A stretch of DNA of 64,000 nucleotides from Halomonas stenophila (GTDB lineage: Bacteria; Pseudomonadota; Gammaproteobacteria; Pseudomonadales; Halomonadaceae): contig NZ_JACHXR010000011.1 of NCBI RefSeq assembly GCF_014192275.1, positions 62,001 to 126,000 on the forward strand, read 5' to 3'. The notes under the pieces were generated by a model. The model ran no database searches and had not been told where the DNA came from. It saw nothing but the letters and a program-made list of their open reading frames with translations. Shown piece after piece: positions 35,209 to 44,916 of this stretch. Every line of letters starts with the position of its first letter. The first letter of the stretch is position 1. The translations under genes were made by a program, and so were the position numbers.

Positions 35209-36332
35209 CGTGGTGATCCTGTGCAGTGGGGAGAGCGGGTGAAACGCGCCGCCAGGGCCTCGAGCTCGTCGCGGCCGCGCCGCAGCGTGGCCGGGGCCAG
35301 GTAGTGATCGACCCGGTCGCGCACGTGGGCGACCAGGGCGTCCTCGCTGAGCGCGGCGGACCAGTCCTCGCCGTCCCCGGCGTGACGCGGCCGACGCCCC
35401 TGGGCGACGCGCCACTTGGCACACCAGGTCAGCGACCACAGCCACATGGCGCGGCGACAGGCCAGCAGGGCCTCCGGGGGATGCGCGGCGGCGGCCGGGC
35501 CCATGGCCTCTCGCCACTGGGCATGAAAGTCGGCGAGCTGGTCGAGGCTCAATACCGCCCGGCTGGCGAGGTCCCAGGTGGTGGAGGTATAGAGGCTGGC
35601 ATGGGCCAGGTCGAAGCCCGGCAGGCCGTAGCGGCACTTCTCCAGGTCGACCAGCACCGCGCGGCCGCCGGCCTCGACCAGGAAATTGCCCGGGTGGGCA
35701 TCGAAGCTGATCAGCCTCGCCATGCCCGCGGCCTCCGGCAGCCGCTCGGGGAGCGCGGCGAGCTGGGCCTCGATCAGCCGGTTCGCCTCGACCCCGAGCC
35801 CCGCCTCGGGCAGGGCGGCGGCCTGGCCGAACACCTCCTCGCGCATCGCCCGCCAGGGATCGTCGGGCGCCTGCAGGGGCGCACGCTCCGTTGCCGGCGG
35901 CCGGGGCAGCCGATGCAGGCCGGCCAGGCTGCGCGCGATGGCCGGCAGGTCCTCGGGCAGCCGTGCCGGGCGGCCCTCGATGGCCTCGACCAGCAGGGCG
36001 CCCCGGGGCAGGTCCTCGTCCGGCGGCAGCAGGCCGTGCAGGGTCGGGGCATGGCCGCCGGCGGCGGCCCGCGCGAAGCAGGCCGCCTGGTAGGCCAGGT
36101 TATCCCGGGCCGGCAGGCCCATCTGGCTCTGCTTGGGAATGCGCGCCACCAGGTCGCCGTCGTGCCGGCGAAGCCACACATGCCAGTGGGCGAGACCGGT
36201 ATCGGCCATCGTCGTGAGATCCTGGATCGCCTCGCGTTTACCGGCCCGCGCCAGGGCGCGGGTCAGGCGAGCCGGCAGGGTGTCTGCGTCGCGGCGATCC
36301 CTGTCGGCCGGGTGGGACGACGTCTCGGGCAT
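35205..36332 (-). CDS. Aminoglycoside/choline-kinase-like phosphotransferase
   Basis: The 375-residue protein has an APH-type kinase fold: catalytic-loop ISFDAHPGNFLVE and metal-binding LVDLEKCRYG, with an N-terminal nucleotide-binding lobe. AAAGGA precedes ATG 36332. It is the first gene of an operon with YnjB-C-D and overlaps ynjB. A kinase that traps an imported alcohol or vitamin by phosphorylation (as thiamine or choline kinases do) is a natural reading. The substrate is inferred, not shown. Confidence 0.8.
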   Translation of the reverse strand: MPETSSHPADRDRRDADTLPARLTRALARAGKREAIQDLTTMADTGLAHWHVWLRRHDGDLVARIPKQSQMGLPARDNLAYQAACFARAAAGGHAPTLHGLLPPDEDLPRGALLVEAIEGRPARLPEDLPAIARSLAGLHRLPRPPATERAPLQAPDDPWRAMREEVFGQAAALPEAGLGVEANRLIEAQLAALPERLPEAAGMARLISFDAHPGNFLVEAGGRAVLVDLEKCRYGLPGFDLAHASLYTSTTWDLASRAVLSLDQLADFHAQWREAMGPAAAAHPPEALLACRRAMWLWSLTWCAKWRVAQGRRPRHAGDGEDWSAALSEDALVAHVRDRVDHYLAPATLRRGRDELEALAARFTRSPHCTGSPR

Positions 36333-36601
36333 CGGGAGTCCTTTTGTCGGTGGCGTGCCTGCGCTCGGTCGCATGCGGCGCGCCTTCCTTACAACGGCGG
36401 TCCGGAAGACCGCGCCCTCGTGTCCCAGCATAGCCGCCGACGCCCGTCGGCCGGGTGCTTGCCGTCAACGCCGCGTCCTGTCAGCCCGACGCCGTGATCG
36501 CCAGTCGCGCCACGAAGAAGGGCGCCACCGTGGCCGGTGACGCCTGACGAGTCTGCATGCCGGGGGAGTCGGCGGCCAGCGACCGCCGCGGGACAACCGG
36601 G
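36333..36601. other. Spacer between the kinase operon and the VOC gene
   Basis: No supported gene is present in these 269 bp. A short minus-strand frame ends near 36481 (ATVAPFFVARLAITASG) and overlaps the VOC region, but it has no start context. The kinase operon promoter should lie near 36340-36420; no convincing -35/-10 pair was recognised. Confidence 0.4.
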
Positions 36602-37006
36602 TCAGCGCAGGCGCTGGCCGGATACGCTGGGATGGTAGAGCGGTTGCACGGTATTGCCGTCCGGATCCTTGCAGTAGAGGCTGCGCCCCCCGTCGGCGTG
36701 GTCATGAGGGCCGCGTACCACCTCGACGCCCTGGTCGAGCAGGTAGGCGTGCCAGGCATCCACGTCCTCGCGGGCATCGACCACGAAGCCGAAGTGATCG
36801 AGGCGCTGGGGATCGTCAGCGGTGGGCCGGCGGGCCCGGGACAGCGAGACATTGTCGTTGCCGAGCGTCAGGTAGACGAGGTCGTCGTGGGCGCGGCGCA
36901 GCACGTCCAGGCCGAGCACCTCGACGTAGAAGCGCTCGCAGGCCTCCAGGTCCTGGACCTGCAGGGCGATGTGGCGCATGCCGTTGAACGGGGCGGGGCG
37001 TTGCAT
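36602..37006 (-). CDS. VOC-family (glyoxalase/dioxygenase-fold) protein
   Basis: The 134-residue protein shows two beta-alpha-beta-beta-beta units: MRHIALQVQDLEACERFYVE and LDHFGFVVDAREDVDAWHAY, with the terminal SLYCKDPDGNTVQPLYH. The metal ligands expected for this fold (first His, later His, Glu-type position) are partly visible. An AGGAGG box is directly before the ATG. The substrate is unknown. Confidence 0.85.
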   Translation of the reverse strand: MQRPAPFNGMRHIALQVQDLEACERFYVEVLGLDVLRRAHDDLVYLTLGNDNVSLSRARRPTADDPQRLDHFGFVVDAREDVDAWHAYLLDQGVEVVRGPHDHADGGRSLYCKDPDGNTVQPLYHPSVSGQRLR

Positions 37007-37094
37007 GGGACCTCCTCGGCGCGATGGGGCTTCATCAATGCTTTGGAAAATGTTTCCATAAAAATCGCCAATCCACAACCCTCGGGAGTCCCCC

Positions 37095-37409
37095 ATGTAC
37101 TGCATCATCGTCCAGACCCGACTGAAGCCCGGCACCCGCGAGCGTTTCCTCGCGGCCATGCTGCCCAATGCCGAGGCCTCGGTGCGCGACGAGCCGGGCT
37201 GCCATGCCTTCGACGTGATCGAGGATCGCGATACGCCGGACCTCTTCCACCTCTATGAGATCTACACTGACCAACAGGCCCTGGCGGCCCACAAGGCAAC
37301 ACCGCACTACGCGGCCTGCCGGGCGGTCGTCAACGAGCTGATCGCCGAGCAGCAGGTGATTCGCGCCGATGTCCTGGCGACGAGCCTTGGGGTGCGCCCC
37401 GGAGCCTGA
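37095..37409 (+). CDS. ABM-domain (antibiotic biosynthesis monooxygenase-like) protein
   Basis: The 104-residue ferredoxin-like fold protein contains KPGTRERFLAAMLPNAEASV and PGCHAFDVIEDRDTPDLFHL with the typical YEIYTDQQALAAHKATPHY end. Such proteins are small quinol monooxygenases or heme-type oxygenases. It is divergent from the VOC gene, and the 88-bp gap is AT-richer and probably holds both promoters. Confidence 0.83.
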   Translation: MYCIIVQTRLKPGTRERFLAAMLPNAEASVRDEPGCHAFDVIEDRDTPDLFHLYEIYTDQQALAAHKATPHYAACRAVVNELIAEQQVIRADVLATSLGVRPGA

Positions 37410-37463
37410 ACGAATCGCCTGGCCCGGCATCACAGGATTAACCTTATGCCAAGGCGAGGCACC

Positions 37464-38951
37464 ATGATGTCCACGCGATCGCTGTCCCGGCGTCGAGTCG
37501 TCTTCTGGCTGAGCCTGGCCTGTCTGCTGCTGGGTAGCCTGGCCGCCTGGCAGTCGACGGCTCAGCAGGAGCGCGGCACGGCGCTGATGATGACCCTCGA
37601 CGGCGCCATCGGTCCGGCCACCAGCGACTACTTCATGCGCGGTCTCGAGATCGCCGAGGAAGACGGCGCCGAGCTGGTGGTGGTGCAGATGGATACCCCC
37701 GGGGGCCTCGACGCCGCCATGCGCGACATGATCTCCGCCATGCTGTCCTCCGAAGTGCCGGTGGCCTTCTATGTCTCTCCCGGCGGCGCCCGGGCGGCCA
37801 GCGCCGGCACCTACCTGCTCTACGCCAGCCATGTGGCGGCCATGGCCCCGGCCACCCACCTGGGCTCGGCCACGCCGGTGCAGATCGGCGGCGGGGGCGG
37901 TCTCCCCGGCATCGGCGAGCCGGAGACGCCGAGCGACGAGGGGGACGGCGAGGCCCAGGACGGCAAGGACAAGAGCGGCGACTCGGCGAGCGAGGAGGGT
38001 GCGGGCAGCGAGCCAGGCGACACCGCCGAAGCGCCAGCGAGCGAGCCGGACAAGCGCCGTGGCGAGACCGCCATGGAGCGCAAGGTGCTCGAGGACGCCG
38101 TGGCCTATATCCGCTCGCTGGCCAACCGTCATGGCCGCAACGCCGACTGGGCCGAGGCCGCGGTGCGCGAGGCGGTCAACCTCACCGCCCGGGAGGCGCT
38201 GGAGCAGAACGTCATCGACGTGCTGGCCACCGACCTCGACGACCTGCTGGCGCAGATCGACGGCCGCGAGGTGGTCATGGCCGACGGTACGCTGACCCTG
38301 GCCACCGCCGATCTGGCCGTCGAGCGCTTCGATCCGGACTGGCGCACCCGGCTGCTGGAGGTCATCACCAACCCCAACGTGGCCTACTTCCTGATGATCA
38401 TCGGCTTCTACGGCCTGATCTTCGAGCTCTCCAACCCCGGCAGCCTGGTTCCGGGCACCATCGGCATCATCTGCCTGTTGCTGGCGCTCTTCGCCTTCCA
38501 GGTGCTACCCGTTAACTATGCCGGCCTGGCGTTGATCCTGGTGGGGCTGGGGCTGATCGTCGGCGAGGCCCTGATGCCCAGCTTCGGCATCCTCGGCATG
38601 GGCGGCATCGTGGCCTTCGTGATCGGCTCGGTGATGCTGATGGATGCCGACACCCTGAACATCTCGCTGCCGCTGATCGGCGGTATCGCCCTGGTGGCGG
38701 CGGGGCTGATGCTGTGGATCATGACCCGCTTCCTCGGCCTGCGCCGGCGCCCGGCGCGTACCGGCCAGGAGGAGCTGCTGGGCAACGAAGCCCAGGTGCT
38801 CGAGGACTTCCAGGGCGAGGGCCATGTGCGACTCCATGGCGAGCGCTGGAATGCGCGCAGCCGTCGTCCGCTGAACCGCGGCCAGGTGGTGCGCGTGGTC
38901 GGCATCGACGGCCTCACCGTCGAGGTCGAGCCGGAAGATGGATCGTCCTGA
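37464..38951 (+). CDS. NfeD-family membrane-bound ClpP-class serine protease
   Basis: The 495-residue protein has a signal/anchor, a ClpP-class protease domain with nucleophile S113 in GGARAASAGTYLLYASH and general base K207 (MERKVLEDAV), four transmembrane helices (~290-410) and a C-terminal NfeD OB-fold domain. A ~55-residue acidic, low-complexity insert (142-200) separates the two catalytic parts. AAGGCGAGG supports ATG 37464. It pairs with the downstream slipin, the usual partner in membrane quality control. Confidence 0.9.
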   Translation: MMSTRSLSRRRVVFWLSLACLLLGSLAAWQSTAQQERGTALMMTLDGAIGPATSDYFMRGLEIAEEDGAELVVVQMDTPGGLDAAMRDMISAMLSSEVPVAFYVSPGGARAASAGTYLLYASHVAAMAPATHLGSATPVQIGGGGGLPGIGEPETPSDEGDGEAQDGKDKSGDSASEEGAGSEPGDTAEAPASEPDKRRGETAMERKVLEDAVAYIRSLANRHGRNADWAEAAVREAVNLTAREALEQNVIDVLATDLDDLLAQIDGREVVMADGTLTLATADLAVERFDPDWRTRLLEVITNPNVAYFLMIIGFYGLIFELSNPGSLVPGTIGIICLLLALFAFQVLPVNYAGLALILVGLGLIVGEALMPSFGILGMGGIVAFVIGSVMLMDADTLNISLPLIGGIALVAAGLMLWIMTRFLGLRRRPARTGQEELLGNEAQVLEDFQGEGHVRLHGERWNARSRRPLNRGQVVRVVGIDGLTVEVEPEDGSS

Positions 38952-38996
38952 AGGAGGCCGGCGGACGCCGGCCCTCAACGTCGAGGAGAGACAACC

Positions 38997-39782
38997 ATGA
39001 TGATTTCCTATCTCGTGCCGGTCGTCCTGGTGCTGATGCTGCTGGCGGCCTCGATCCGCATCCTGCCGGAGTACAGGCGCGGCGTGGTGTTCTTCCTCGG
39101 GCGCTTCCAGGCGGTGAAGGGGCCGGGGCTGTTCATCATCATCCCCGGCATCCAGAAGATGGAGGTGGTCGACCTGCGGGTGATCACCATGGACGTGCCC
39201 GAGCAGGACGTGATCTCCCAGGACAACGTCACCGTCAAGGTCAATGCCGTGCTCTACTTCCGGGTGGTGGACCCGGAGAAGGCGATCATCCAGGTGGAGC
39301 ACTTCGTCAATGCCACCAGTCAGTTGGCTCAGACCACCCTGCGTTCGGTGCTGGGCAAGCATGATCTGGACGAGATGCTCTCCGAGCGCGACAAGCTCAA
39401 CGACGATATCCAGGAGATCATCGACGCCTCGGCGGAGGGCTGGGGCATCAAGGTGGCCAACGTCGAGATCAAGCACGTCGACCTGGACGAGAGCATGATC
39501 CGTGCCATCGCCCGCCAGGCCGAGGCGGAGCGCGAGCGGCGCGCCAAGGTCATCCACGCCGAGGGCGAGCTGCAGGCTTCGAAGAAGCTCGTCGAGGCCG
39601 CCCACGTCATGTCGGCCAACCCGGCGGCGCTTCAGCTGCGCTACCTGCAAACCATGAATGACATGAGCAACAAGAACGCCTCCACCATCGTGGTACCGCT
39701 GCCCATCGACCTGATGGATGCCTTCCGCCAGATGGCGGAAGGCGCCGGCCGGCGACCCACGGGGGCGTCCCGGGACGAGTAA
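38997..39782 (+). CDS. Slipin/stomatin-family SPFH membrane protein
   Basis: The 261-residue protein starts with one membrane helix ([16 protein letters not shown]) followed by an SPFH domain with the slipin signature [20 protein letters not shown] and the coiled coil [20 protein letters not shown]. It scaffolds membrane microdomains and is a known substrate or partner of NfeD proteases. GAGGAG precedes the ATG; it lies 45 bp after nfeD. Confidence 0.92.
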   Translation: MMISYLVPVVLVLMLLAASIRILPEYRRGVVFFLGRFQAVKGPGLFIIIPGIQKMEVVDLRVITMDVPEQDVISQDNVTVKVNAVLYFRVVDPEKAIIQVEHFVNATSQLAQTTLRSVLGKHDLDEMLSERDKLNDDIQEIIDASAEGWGIKVANVEIKHVDLDESMIRAIARQAEAERERRAKVIHAEGELQASKKLVEAAHVMSANPAALQLRYLQTMNDMSNKNASTIVVPLPIDLMDAFRQMAEGAGRRPTGASRDE

Positions 39783-40163
39783 TCGGACAACGTTGCTCGG
39801 ATGCAGCGGGCTTTCGAGTCTGATAGACTCTGGCGCTCTCGTCGGGGATGTTCGTTAGACGTTCGTTCAACGCCCCCGCTGATCTCGAGCCAGGGAACCG
39901 ACAGACCGTGATGACTCCTCGTTCCGGGCTGGCCACGCCGCCCTAGTATCTCCCTCCCGATTCGGATCGCGATGCCGTCGTCATGATGTCATCGCGGTCG
40001 GGCATCGTCGTGATGCCCAGGGCGCCCTCGCGCCCGCCTTGCACTTCTGTCTGCTCATCGACACGCCTCGGCGTCGGCCTCCCTCGGGATGTCGGGATGG
40101 GTTGCGCACGTCACGCAGCCCGGCGCCCCACGGCATCACAATCACCCCTGACGGGACCGCAGC
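39783..40163. promoter_or_regulatory. Gene-free spacer with dyads before the SulP gene
   Basis: These 381 bp contain no supported gene. A GAGTC-TGATA-GACTC dyad (39816-39830) includes a TAGACT -10-like box. A perfect GGGCATC-GTCGT-GATGCCC hairpin (40000-40018) lies about 145 bases before the SulP start. Either may be a regulatory element; the T-poor flanks argue against a standard terminator for the slipin gene. Confidence 0.4.
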
Positions 40164-41654
40164 ATGTACGAAAAGATGAAACTGAGCTGGTTCTCCAACC
40201 TCAAGGGCGACACCCTGGCGGGTATCGTCGTGGCCCTGGCCCTGATCCCGGAGGCCATCGCCTTCTCCATCATCGCCGGGGTCGACCCCAAGGTCGGCCT
40301 CTATGCCTCCTTCTCCATGGCGGTGATCATCGCCTTCGCCGGCGGCCGACCGGGGATGATCTCGGCGGCCACCGGGGCCATGGCGCTGCTGATGGTGACC
40401 CTGGTCAAGGAGCACGGCCTGGAGTACCTGCTGGTCGCCACCCTGCTCACCGGGGTGCTGCAGATCGCCGCGGGCTATCTGCGGCTGGCCGATCTGATGC
40501 GCTTCGTCTCGCGCTCGGTGGTCACCGGCTTCGTCAATGCCCTGGCGATCCTGATCTTCATGGCCCAGCTTCCGGAGCTGACGGGCGTCACCTGGCACGT
40601 GTATGCCATGACCGCGGCGGGGCTCGGCATCATCTATCTCTTCCCTTACGTGCCGGTGATCGGCAAGACCCTGCCCTCGCCGCTGGTCTGCATCCTGGTG
40701 CTCACGGGCGTCTATCTGGCGACCGGCATGGACATCCGCACCGTGGGCGACATGGGCGAGCTGCCGGATACCCTGCCGGTGTTCCTGTGGCCGGAGGTGG
40801 CGCTCAACCTGGAGACCCTGATGATCATCCTGCCCTACTCGGTGATGCTCACCGTGGTGGGCCTGCTGGAGTCGATGATGACCGCCACCATCGTCGATGA
40901 CCTCACCGACACCGGCAGCGACAAGAACCGCGAGTGCAAGGGCCAGGGCCTGGCCAACATCGGCACCGGCCTGCTCGGCGGCATGGCGGGCTGCGCGATG
41001 ATCGGCCAGTCGGTGATCAACATCAAGTCGGGGGGCCGGACTCGCCTCTCCACCCTGATCGCCGGCGTCGCCCTGCTGATGATGGTGGTGTTCCTCGCCG
41101 ACTGGGTCTCGCGGATCCCCATGGCGGCCCTGGTGGCGGTGATGATCATGGTCTCCATCGGCACCTTCAGCTGGACCTCGATCCGTGACCTCAGGAAGCA
41201 TCCGCTCTCCACCAACCTGGTGATGCTCGCCACCGTGGTGGTCACGGTGGGGACCCACAATCTGGCCATCGGCGTCTTCGTCGGCGTGCTGCTGGCGGCG
41301 CTGTTCTTCGCCAACAAGGTCGGCAACATCCTCTATATCGGCTCCGAGGAGGCCGACGAGGGCAGCCGCCGGATCTACAGGGTGGTCGGCCAGGTATTCT
41401 TCGCCTCCTCCGAGCGCTTCGCCGCCGCCTTCGATTTCAAGGAGAGCGTGGAGAAGGTCACCATCGATCTTTCGCGGGCGCACTTCTGGGACATCACCGC
41501 CGTCCAGGCGCTGGATCGGGCGGTGATCAAGTTCCGCCGCGAGGGCACCGAGGTGGCGCTGATCGGCCTCAACGAGGCCAGCGCCACCATCGTTGACCGC
41601 TACGCCATCCACGATGACCCCGAGGCGGTCGAGAAGCTGATGGGCGGGCACTGA
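40164..41654 (+). CDS. SulP-family anion transporter with STAS domain
   Basis: The 496-residue protein has 10-12 membrane helices with the SulP core [20 protein letters not shown] and the [13 protein letters not shown] segment, then a C-terminal STAS domain (~400-496, [20 protein letters not shown]). Transported ions could be bicarbonate, sulfate or chloride. It is followed by a universal stress protein, a frequent pairing for this SulP group. Confidence 0.9.
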   Translation: MYEKMKLSWFSNLKGDTLAGIVVALALIPEAIAFSIIAGVDPKVGLYASFSMAVIIAFAGGRPGMISAATGAMALLMVTLVKEHGLEYLLVATLLTGVLQIAAGYLRLADLMRFVSRSVVTGFVNALAILIFMAQLPELTGVTWHVYAMTAAGLGIIYLFPYVPVIGKTLPSPLVCILVLTGVYLATGMDIRTVGDMGELPDTLPVFLWPEVALNLETLMIILPYSVMLTVVGLLESMMTATIVDDLTDTGSDKNRECKGQGLANIGTGLLGGMAGCAMIGQSVINIKSGGRTRLSTLIAGVALLMMVVFLADWVSRIPMAALVAVMIMVSIGTFSWTSIRDLRKHPLSTNLVMLATVVVTVGTHNLAIGVFVGVLLAALFFANKVGNILYIGSEEADEGSRRIYRVVGQVFFASSERFAAAFDFKESVEKVTIDLSRAHFWDITAVQALDRAVIKFRREGTEVALIGLNEASATIVDRYAIHDDPEAVEKLMGGH

Positions 41655-41669
41655 GGCGCCGCCCGACCT

Positions 41670-41689
41670 CCGCCCCTGTGACGGGGCGG
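41670..41689. repeat. Inverted repeat between SulP and Usp genes
   Basis: CCGCCCC-TGTGAC-GGGGCGG is a perfect 7-bp stem. No T-tract follows, so it may reduce read-through or protect the 3' end rather than terminate fully. Confidence 0.4.
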
Positions 41690-41747
41690 CCGCGATGGTG
41701 TAGAACGTGGGTAACGAGACAACACACGCCGGCTTCAGGACAGAAAG

Positions 41748-42602
41748 ATGACAGAACAGGTGATGGCCGCCATCGACGGCTCGCAGTTTTCCGAGGGCGT
41801 CTGTGACTACGCGGCCTGGGCCAGCCTGGCGCTGGAGGCGCCGCTGACCTTCCTCCACGTGGTCGACAACCACCCCCAGACCGCCGAGGCGGATCTCTCC
41901 GGCAACATCGGCCTGGGCTCCCGGGAGCACCTGCTCGAGGAGCTCTCGCACCTGGACGAGCAGCGCGCCAAGGTGGCCCAGGAACGGGGCCGCCTGATGC
42001 TCCAGGCGGCCAGGGATCGAGCCATCGAGGACGGCGTGGCGGAGCCCGCCACCCGCCAGCGCAACGGCACCCTGGTGGAGACCCTGGAAGAACTGGCCGA
42101 CGAGACCCGGCTGCTGGTGATGGGCAAGCGCGGCGAGACCGCCCACCAGGACAGCGAGCACCTGGGCTCCAACCTGGAACGGGTGGTCCGCAGCCTGCAT
42201 CGCCCGATCCTGATGGTGCCCGAGGCCTTCCAGCGCCCCGAGAGGGTGATGATCGCCTTCGACGGCAGCACGACCACTCGCAAGGGCGTCGAGATGCTGG
42301 CCAGGAGCCCGCTGTTCAAGGGCATTCCCTGCCATGTGCTGATCGTCGGCGCCGACACCGGCGACCACCGCTCCCAGCTCGACTGGGCGCTCGCCACCCT
42401 GCGTGAGGCGGGCCACGAGGCCGAGGGGGCCATCCGGGCCGGCGAGGTGGAGGAGACCCTGCGGGCCTACAAGGAGGAGCACGCCATCAACCTGGTGGTG
42501 ATGGGGGCCTACGGGCATTCGCGCATCCGCCACCTGCTGGTGGGCAGCACCACCACCTCGGTGCTGCGTCGGGCCAGCATTCCCGTACTGCTGCTGCGCT
42601 AG
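41748..42602 (+). CDS. Tandem-domain universal stress protein
   Basis: The 284-residue protein carries two UspA domains (1-~150 and ~155-284). The second has the ATP-binding motif VMGAYGHSRIRHLLVGSTT (G-x2-G-x9-G-S/T), and the first has a weaker version (VMGKRGETAHQDSEHLGSN). It likely responds to energy or salt stress and may act with the upstream SulP transporter. Confidence 0.9.
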   Translation: MTEQVMAAIDGSQFSEGVCDYAAWASLALEAPLTFLHVVDNHPQTAEADLSGNIGLGSREHLLEELSHLDEQRAKVAQERGRLMLQAARDRAIEDGVAEPATRQRNGTLVETLEELADETRLLVMGKRGETAHQDSEHLGSNLERVVRSLHRPILMVPEAFQRPERVMIAFDGSTTTRKGVEMLARSPLFKGIPCHVLIVGADTGDHRSQLDWALATLREAGHEAEGAIRAGEVEETLRAYKEEHAINLVVMGAYGHSRIRHLLVGSTTTSVLRRASIPVLLLR

Positions 42603-42608
42603 GTCGTC

Positions 42609-42666
42609 GCGCCCCGGGATCTCGGGGCGCCCCGCAAGGCTCAGGCCCCGCCCCGGCGGGGCCTTT
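42609..42666 (+). terminator. Double hairpin terminator after the Usp gene
   Basis: The first hairpin is GCGCCCCG-GGATCT-CGGGGCGC (42609-42630). The second, GGCCCCGC-CCCG-GCGGGGCC (42644-42663), is followed by TTTG and so fits a rho-independent terminator with a short T-tail. Confidence 0.7.
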
Positions 42667-42696
42667 GTCGTGGTTTGCTGCCAACCGGAGACCACC

Positions 42697-43896
42697 ATGA
42701 GCTATCGCACCCTGTTGAGGGACCATCGGGGACTGCTCGGCATCGCCTTCCTGGCGATGTTCTCGTCGAGCCTGGGCCAGAGCTTCTTCATCGGCCTCTT
42801 CCAGGTTCCCATCGGCGAACGGCTGGGCCTGTCCGCCGGCGAGTTCGGCACCGCCTACGCCCTGGTTACCCTGGCCAGTGGCTTCGCCATGCTGCGCCTC
42901 GGTCCCAGCATCGACTGGGTGGCGCCGCGTCGCTTCGCCCTGGCCGTCCTGCTGGCGCTGCTCGCCGGCATCCTGTTGCTGACGCTGTCCCCCGGGTGGC
43001 TGGTCGGGCTGCTGGGACTGGGCCTGGTGCGCCTGTGCGGCCAGGGCATGATGAGCCACCTGGGCAATACCCTGGCGGGACGCGAGTTCACCGCCCTGCG
43101 TGGCCGGGCCCTGGGTCTCGCCGGGCTGGGATTGATGCTCGGCGAGACCCTGCTGCCGCCGCTGGTGGCCGCCCTGCTGGTGTGGCTGGGCTGGCGCGAG
43201 CTGTGGTGGAGCCTGGCCGCGGGGGTCGCCCTGGCGTGGTTGCTGATGCTGGCTGGCGCCCCCTGGCCGGCGGCACCGCGCTCGCGGGGGGACCGGCAGG
43301 CGACCCGCGATGGTCCACGGCCCTTCCGCGAGGCGCGCTTCTGGCGCTTGCTGCCGCTGCTGATGGTCCTGCCGATCACCATGACCGGGCTGTTCATCTT
43401 CCAGGCACACCTGACCGAGGCGATGGGCAGCTCGCTGGCCATCTACTCCCTGGCCCTGACCGGCATGGGGCTCGCCAAGCTGCCCGGGGCGCTGCTCGGC
43501 GGCCACTGGGTCGACCGGCTGGGGCCGGTGCGCCTGGCGCGCCTCTATCTGCTGCCCTTCGCCCTGGCCCTGGCGCTGGCCATCACCCTGGGCGGGCACC
43601 TGGCGGTATGGGCCCTGATGATGGGGGGCGGCCTGGCGATGGGCGCCCAGGAGTCCATCGCCACCAGCCTGCTGGTGCGGCTCTGGGGTGCCGAGCACCT
43701 GGGCCGGGTGCGTGCCACCCTGAGCGCGGCCATGGTGTTCTCCACCGGGATCGCCCCGGCGGTGCTGGGGGTGGCGCTCGACCTGGGGGCTACCTTCACC
43801 CTGGTGCTGGCGGGCATGCTGGCGCTGCTGGTCGGCAGCTGGTGGCTGGCCCAGGGAGTGCTGGCCAGCCCCGAGGCCCAGGGGGTTACCCCCTAG
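42697..43896 (+). CDS. MFS transporter
   Basis: The 399-residue protein has twelve predicted helices in two six-helix halves, with a central basic loop (APRSRGDRQATRDGPRPF). The inter-helix segment GGHWVDRLGPVRLARL corresponds to the MFS loop motif. The substrate is unknown. GGAG precedes the ATG; the gene stands after a terminator and so is probably transcribed on its own. Confidence 0.85.
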   Translation: MSYRTLLRDHRGLLGIAFLAMFSSSLGQSFFIGLFQVPIGERLGLSAGEFGTAYALVTLASGFAMLRLGPSIDWVAPRRFALAVLLALLAGILLLTLSPGWLVGLLGLGLVRLCGQGMMSHLGNTLAGREFTALRGRALGLAGLGLMLGETLLPPLVAALLVWLGWRELWWSLAAGVALAWLLMLAGAPWPAAPRSRGDRQATRDGPRPFREARFWRLLPLLMVLPITMTGLFIFQAHLTEAMGSSLAIYSLALTGMGLAKLPGALLGGHWVDRLGPVRLARLYLLPFALALALAITLGGHLAVWALMMGGGLAMGAQESIATSLLVRLWGAEHLGRVRATLSAAMVFSTGIAPAVLGVALDLGATFTLVLAGMLALLVGSWWLAQGVLASPEAQGVTP

Positions 43897-44111
43897 GATG
43901 AGCGCGTATCGGCCTGGAACCGGGCGCATGACGTCCTACGGTCTTTCTCCTGTGGGTCGTCAACATGGTTGTGGTGCCACCGCGCATCGAGGCGATGCGT
44001 CGATATGCCTTGATGAGTCGAGGCCGATGACGAATGCTTACAGGGCGAACGCAAGAACGTATGCCGGGCGTGCCTGCCCGTGCCGCCCTCTCCCTGCCCA
44101 CGGAGCCGGAA
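43897..44111. other. Gap before the DksA-type gene
   Basis: This 215-bp leader has no supported gene. A possible in-frame upstream extension of the DksA-type gene from 44034 lacks conserved sequence, so the true start is taken at 44112. Confidence 0.4.
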
Positions 44112-44453
44112 ATGAATCATCTCGACCTGAACATGGCGACCGTCTCCGCTCGCCTCGAGGCCATGCGCGACGACCTGCTCCAGCAGAGCGCCGACAGTCG
44201 CGATGCCCGCGAGACCGTGATGCTGGATCAGTCCTCGGTGGGACGCCTGTCGCGCATGGATGCCCTCCAGGGCCAGGCGATGGCCAAGGCCGAGGAGGAG
44301 CGCCGTCGGCTGACCCTGACGCGCATCGCCTCGGCCCTGGCGCGGATCGAGCGGGGCGAGTACGGCGTATGCATCGCCTGTGGCGAGTGGATCGCGGTCC
44401 GGCGCCTGGAGGGAGACCCCGTGGTGTTGAAGTGTATCGACTGTGCCGAATGA
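44112..44453 (+). CDS. TraR/DksA-family zinc-finger protein
   Basis: The 113-residue protein has a helical N-terminus and a C-terminal four-cysteine zinc finger (CIACGEW...CIDC) preceded by ALARIERGEYGVC, the TraR/DksA signature. It is shorter than DksA (~150) and lacks the full coiled-coil tip, so it is more like the TraR/YbiI group that may bind the RNA polymerase secondary channel. GGAG precedes the ATG. Confidence 0.85.
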   Translation: MNHLDLNMATVSARLEAMRDDLLQQSADSRDARETVMLDQSSVGRLSRMDALQGQAMAKAEEERRRLTLTRIASALARIERGEYGVCIACGEWIAVRRLEGDPVVLKCIDCAE

Positions 44454-44531
44454 CTCGGTGATATCGACTGCTTTTCCCTTCTATGCCGGGTTATCATCTG
44501 GCCTTCCCCTTTATCGCTAGGAGACGTATCG

Positions 44532-44894
44532 ATGACCATTCAACGCCACGATACCAAGGCCCGCATGAGCCGCGCCGTGATCCACAATGGCGTGGCCTAC
44601 CTATGCGGCCAGGTGGCCGGGCCCGAGGCCCGTCAGGGCGATATCACCGAGCAGACCGAGAGCATGCTGGCCCGGGTCGACGCCCTGCTCGAGGAGATCG
44701 GCTCGGATCGCGAGCACCTGCTCACCGCCACCATTTATCTCAAGGAAGGCCACGACTTCGCGGCCATGAACGCCGTCTGGGATGCCTGGGTGCCGGAAGG
44801 CCATGCCCCGGCGCGTACCTGCGTCTGTGCGCCGATGCCCGCCGACAAGCTCCGGGTGGAGATCACCGTCACGGCGCTGGTGAAGGCCGGCTAG
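44532..44894 (+). CDS. RidA-family enamine/imine deaminase
   Basis: The 120-residue YjgF/RidA protein includes [20 protein letters not shown] and the key arginine in [10 protein letters not shown], with a terminal VEITVTALV strand. RidA-type proteins hydrolyse reactive enamines formed by PLP enzymes. The gene converges with the aryl polyene operon. Confidence 0.88.
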   Translation: MTIQRHDTKARMSRAVIHNGVAYLCGQVAGPEARQGDITEQTESMLARVDALLEEIGSDREHLLTATIYLKEGHDFAAMNAVWDAWVPEGHAPARTCVCAPMPADKLRVEITVTALVKAG

Positions 44895-44916
44895 CCGGCC
44901 CCTTGGCAAGCCGGGC

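Noticed and set aside
32281..35304. 1007-residue plus-strand open frame over the ABC transporter genes
   Set aside because: It is rich in Gln, Gly and Arg repeats and antisense to clear permease and binding-protein genes; it is an artefact of codon bias.
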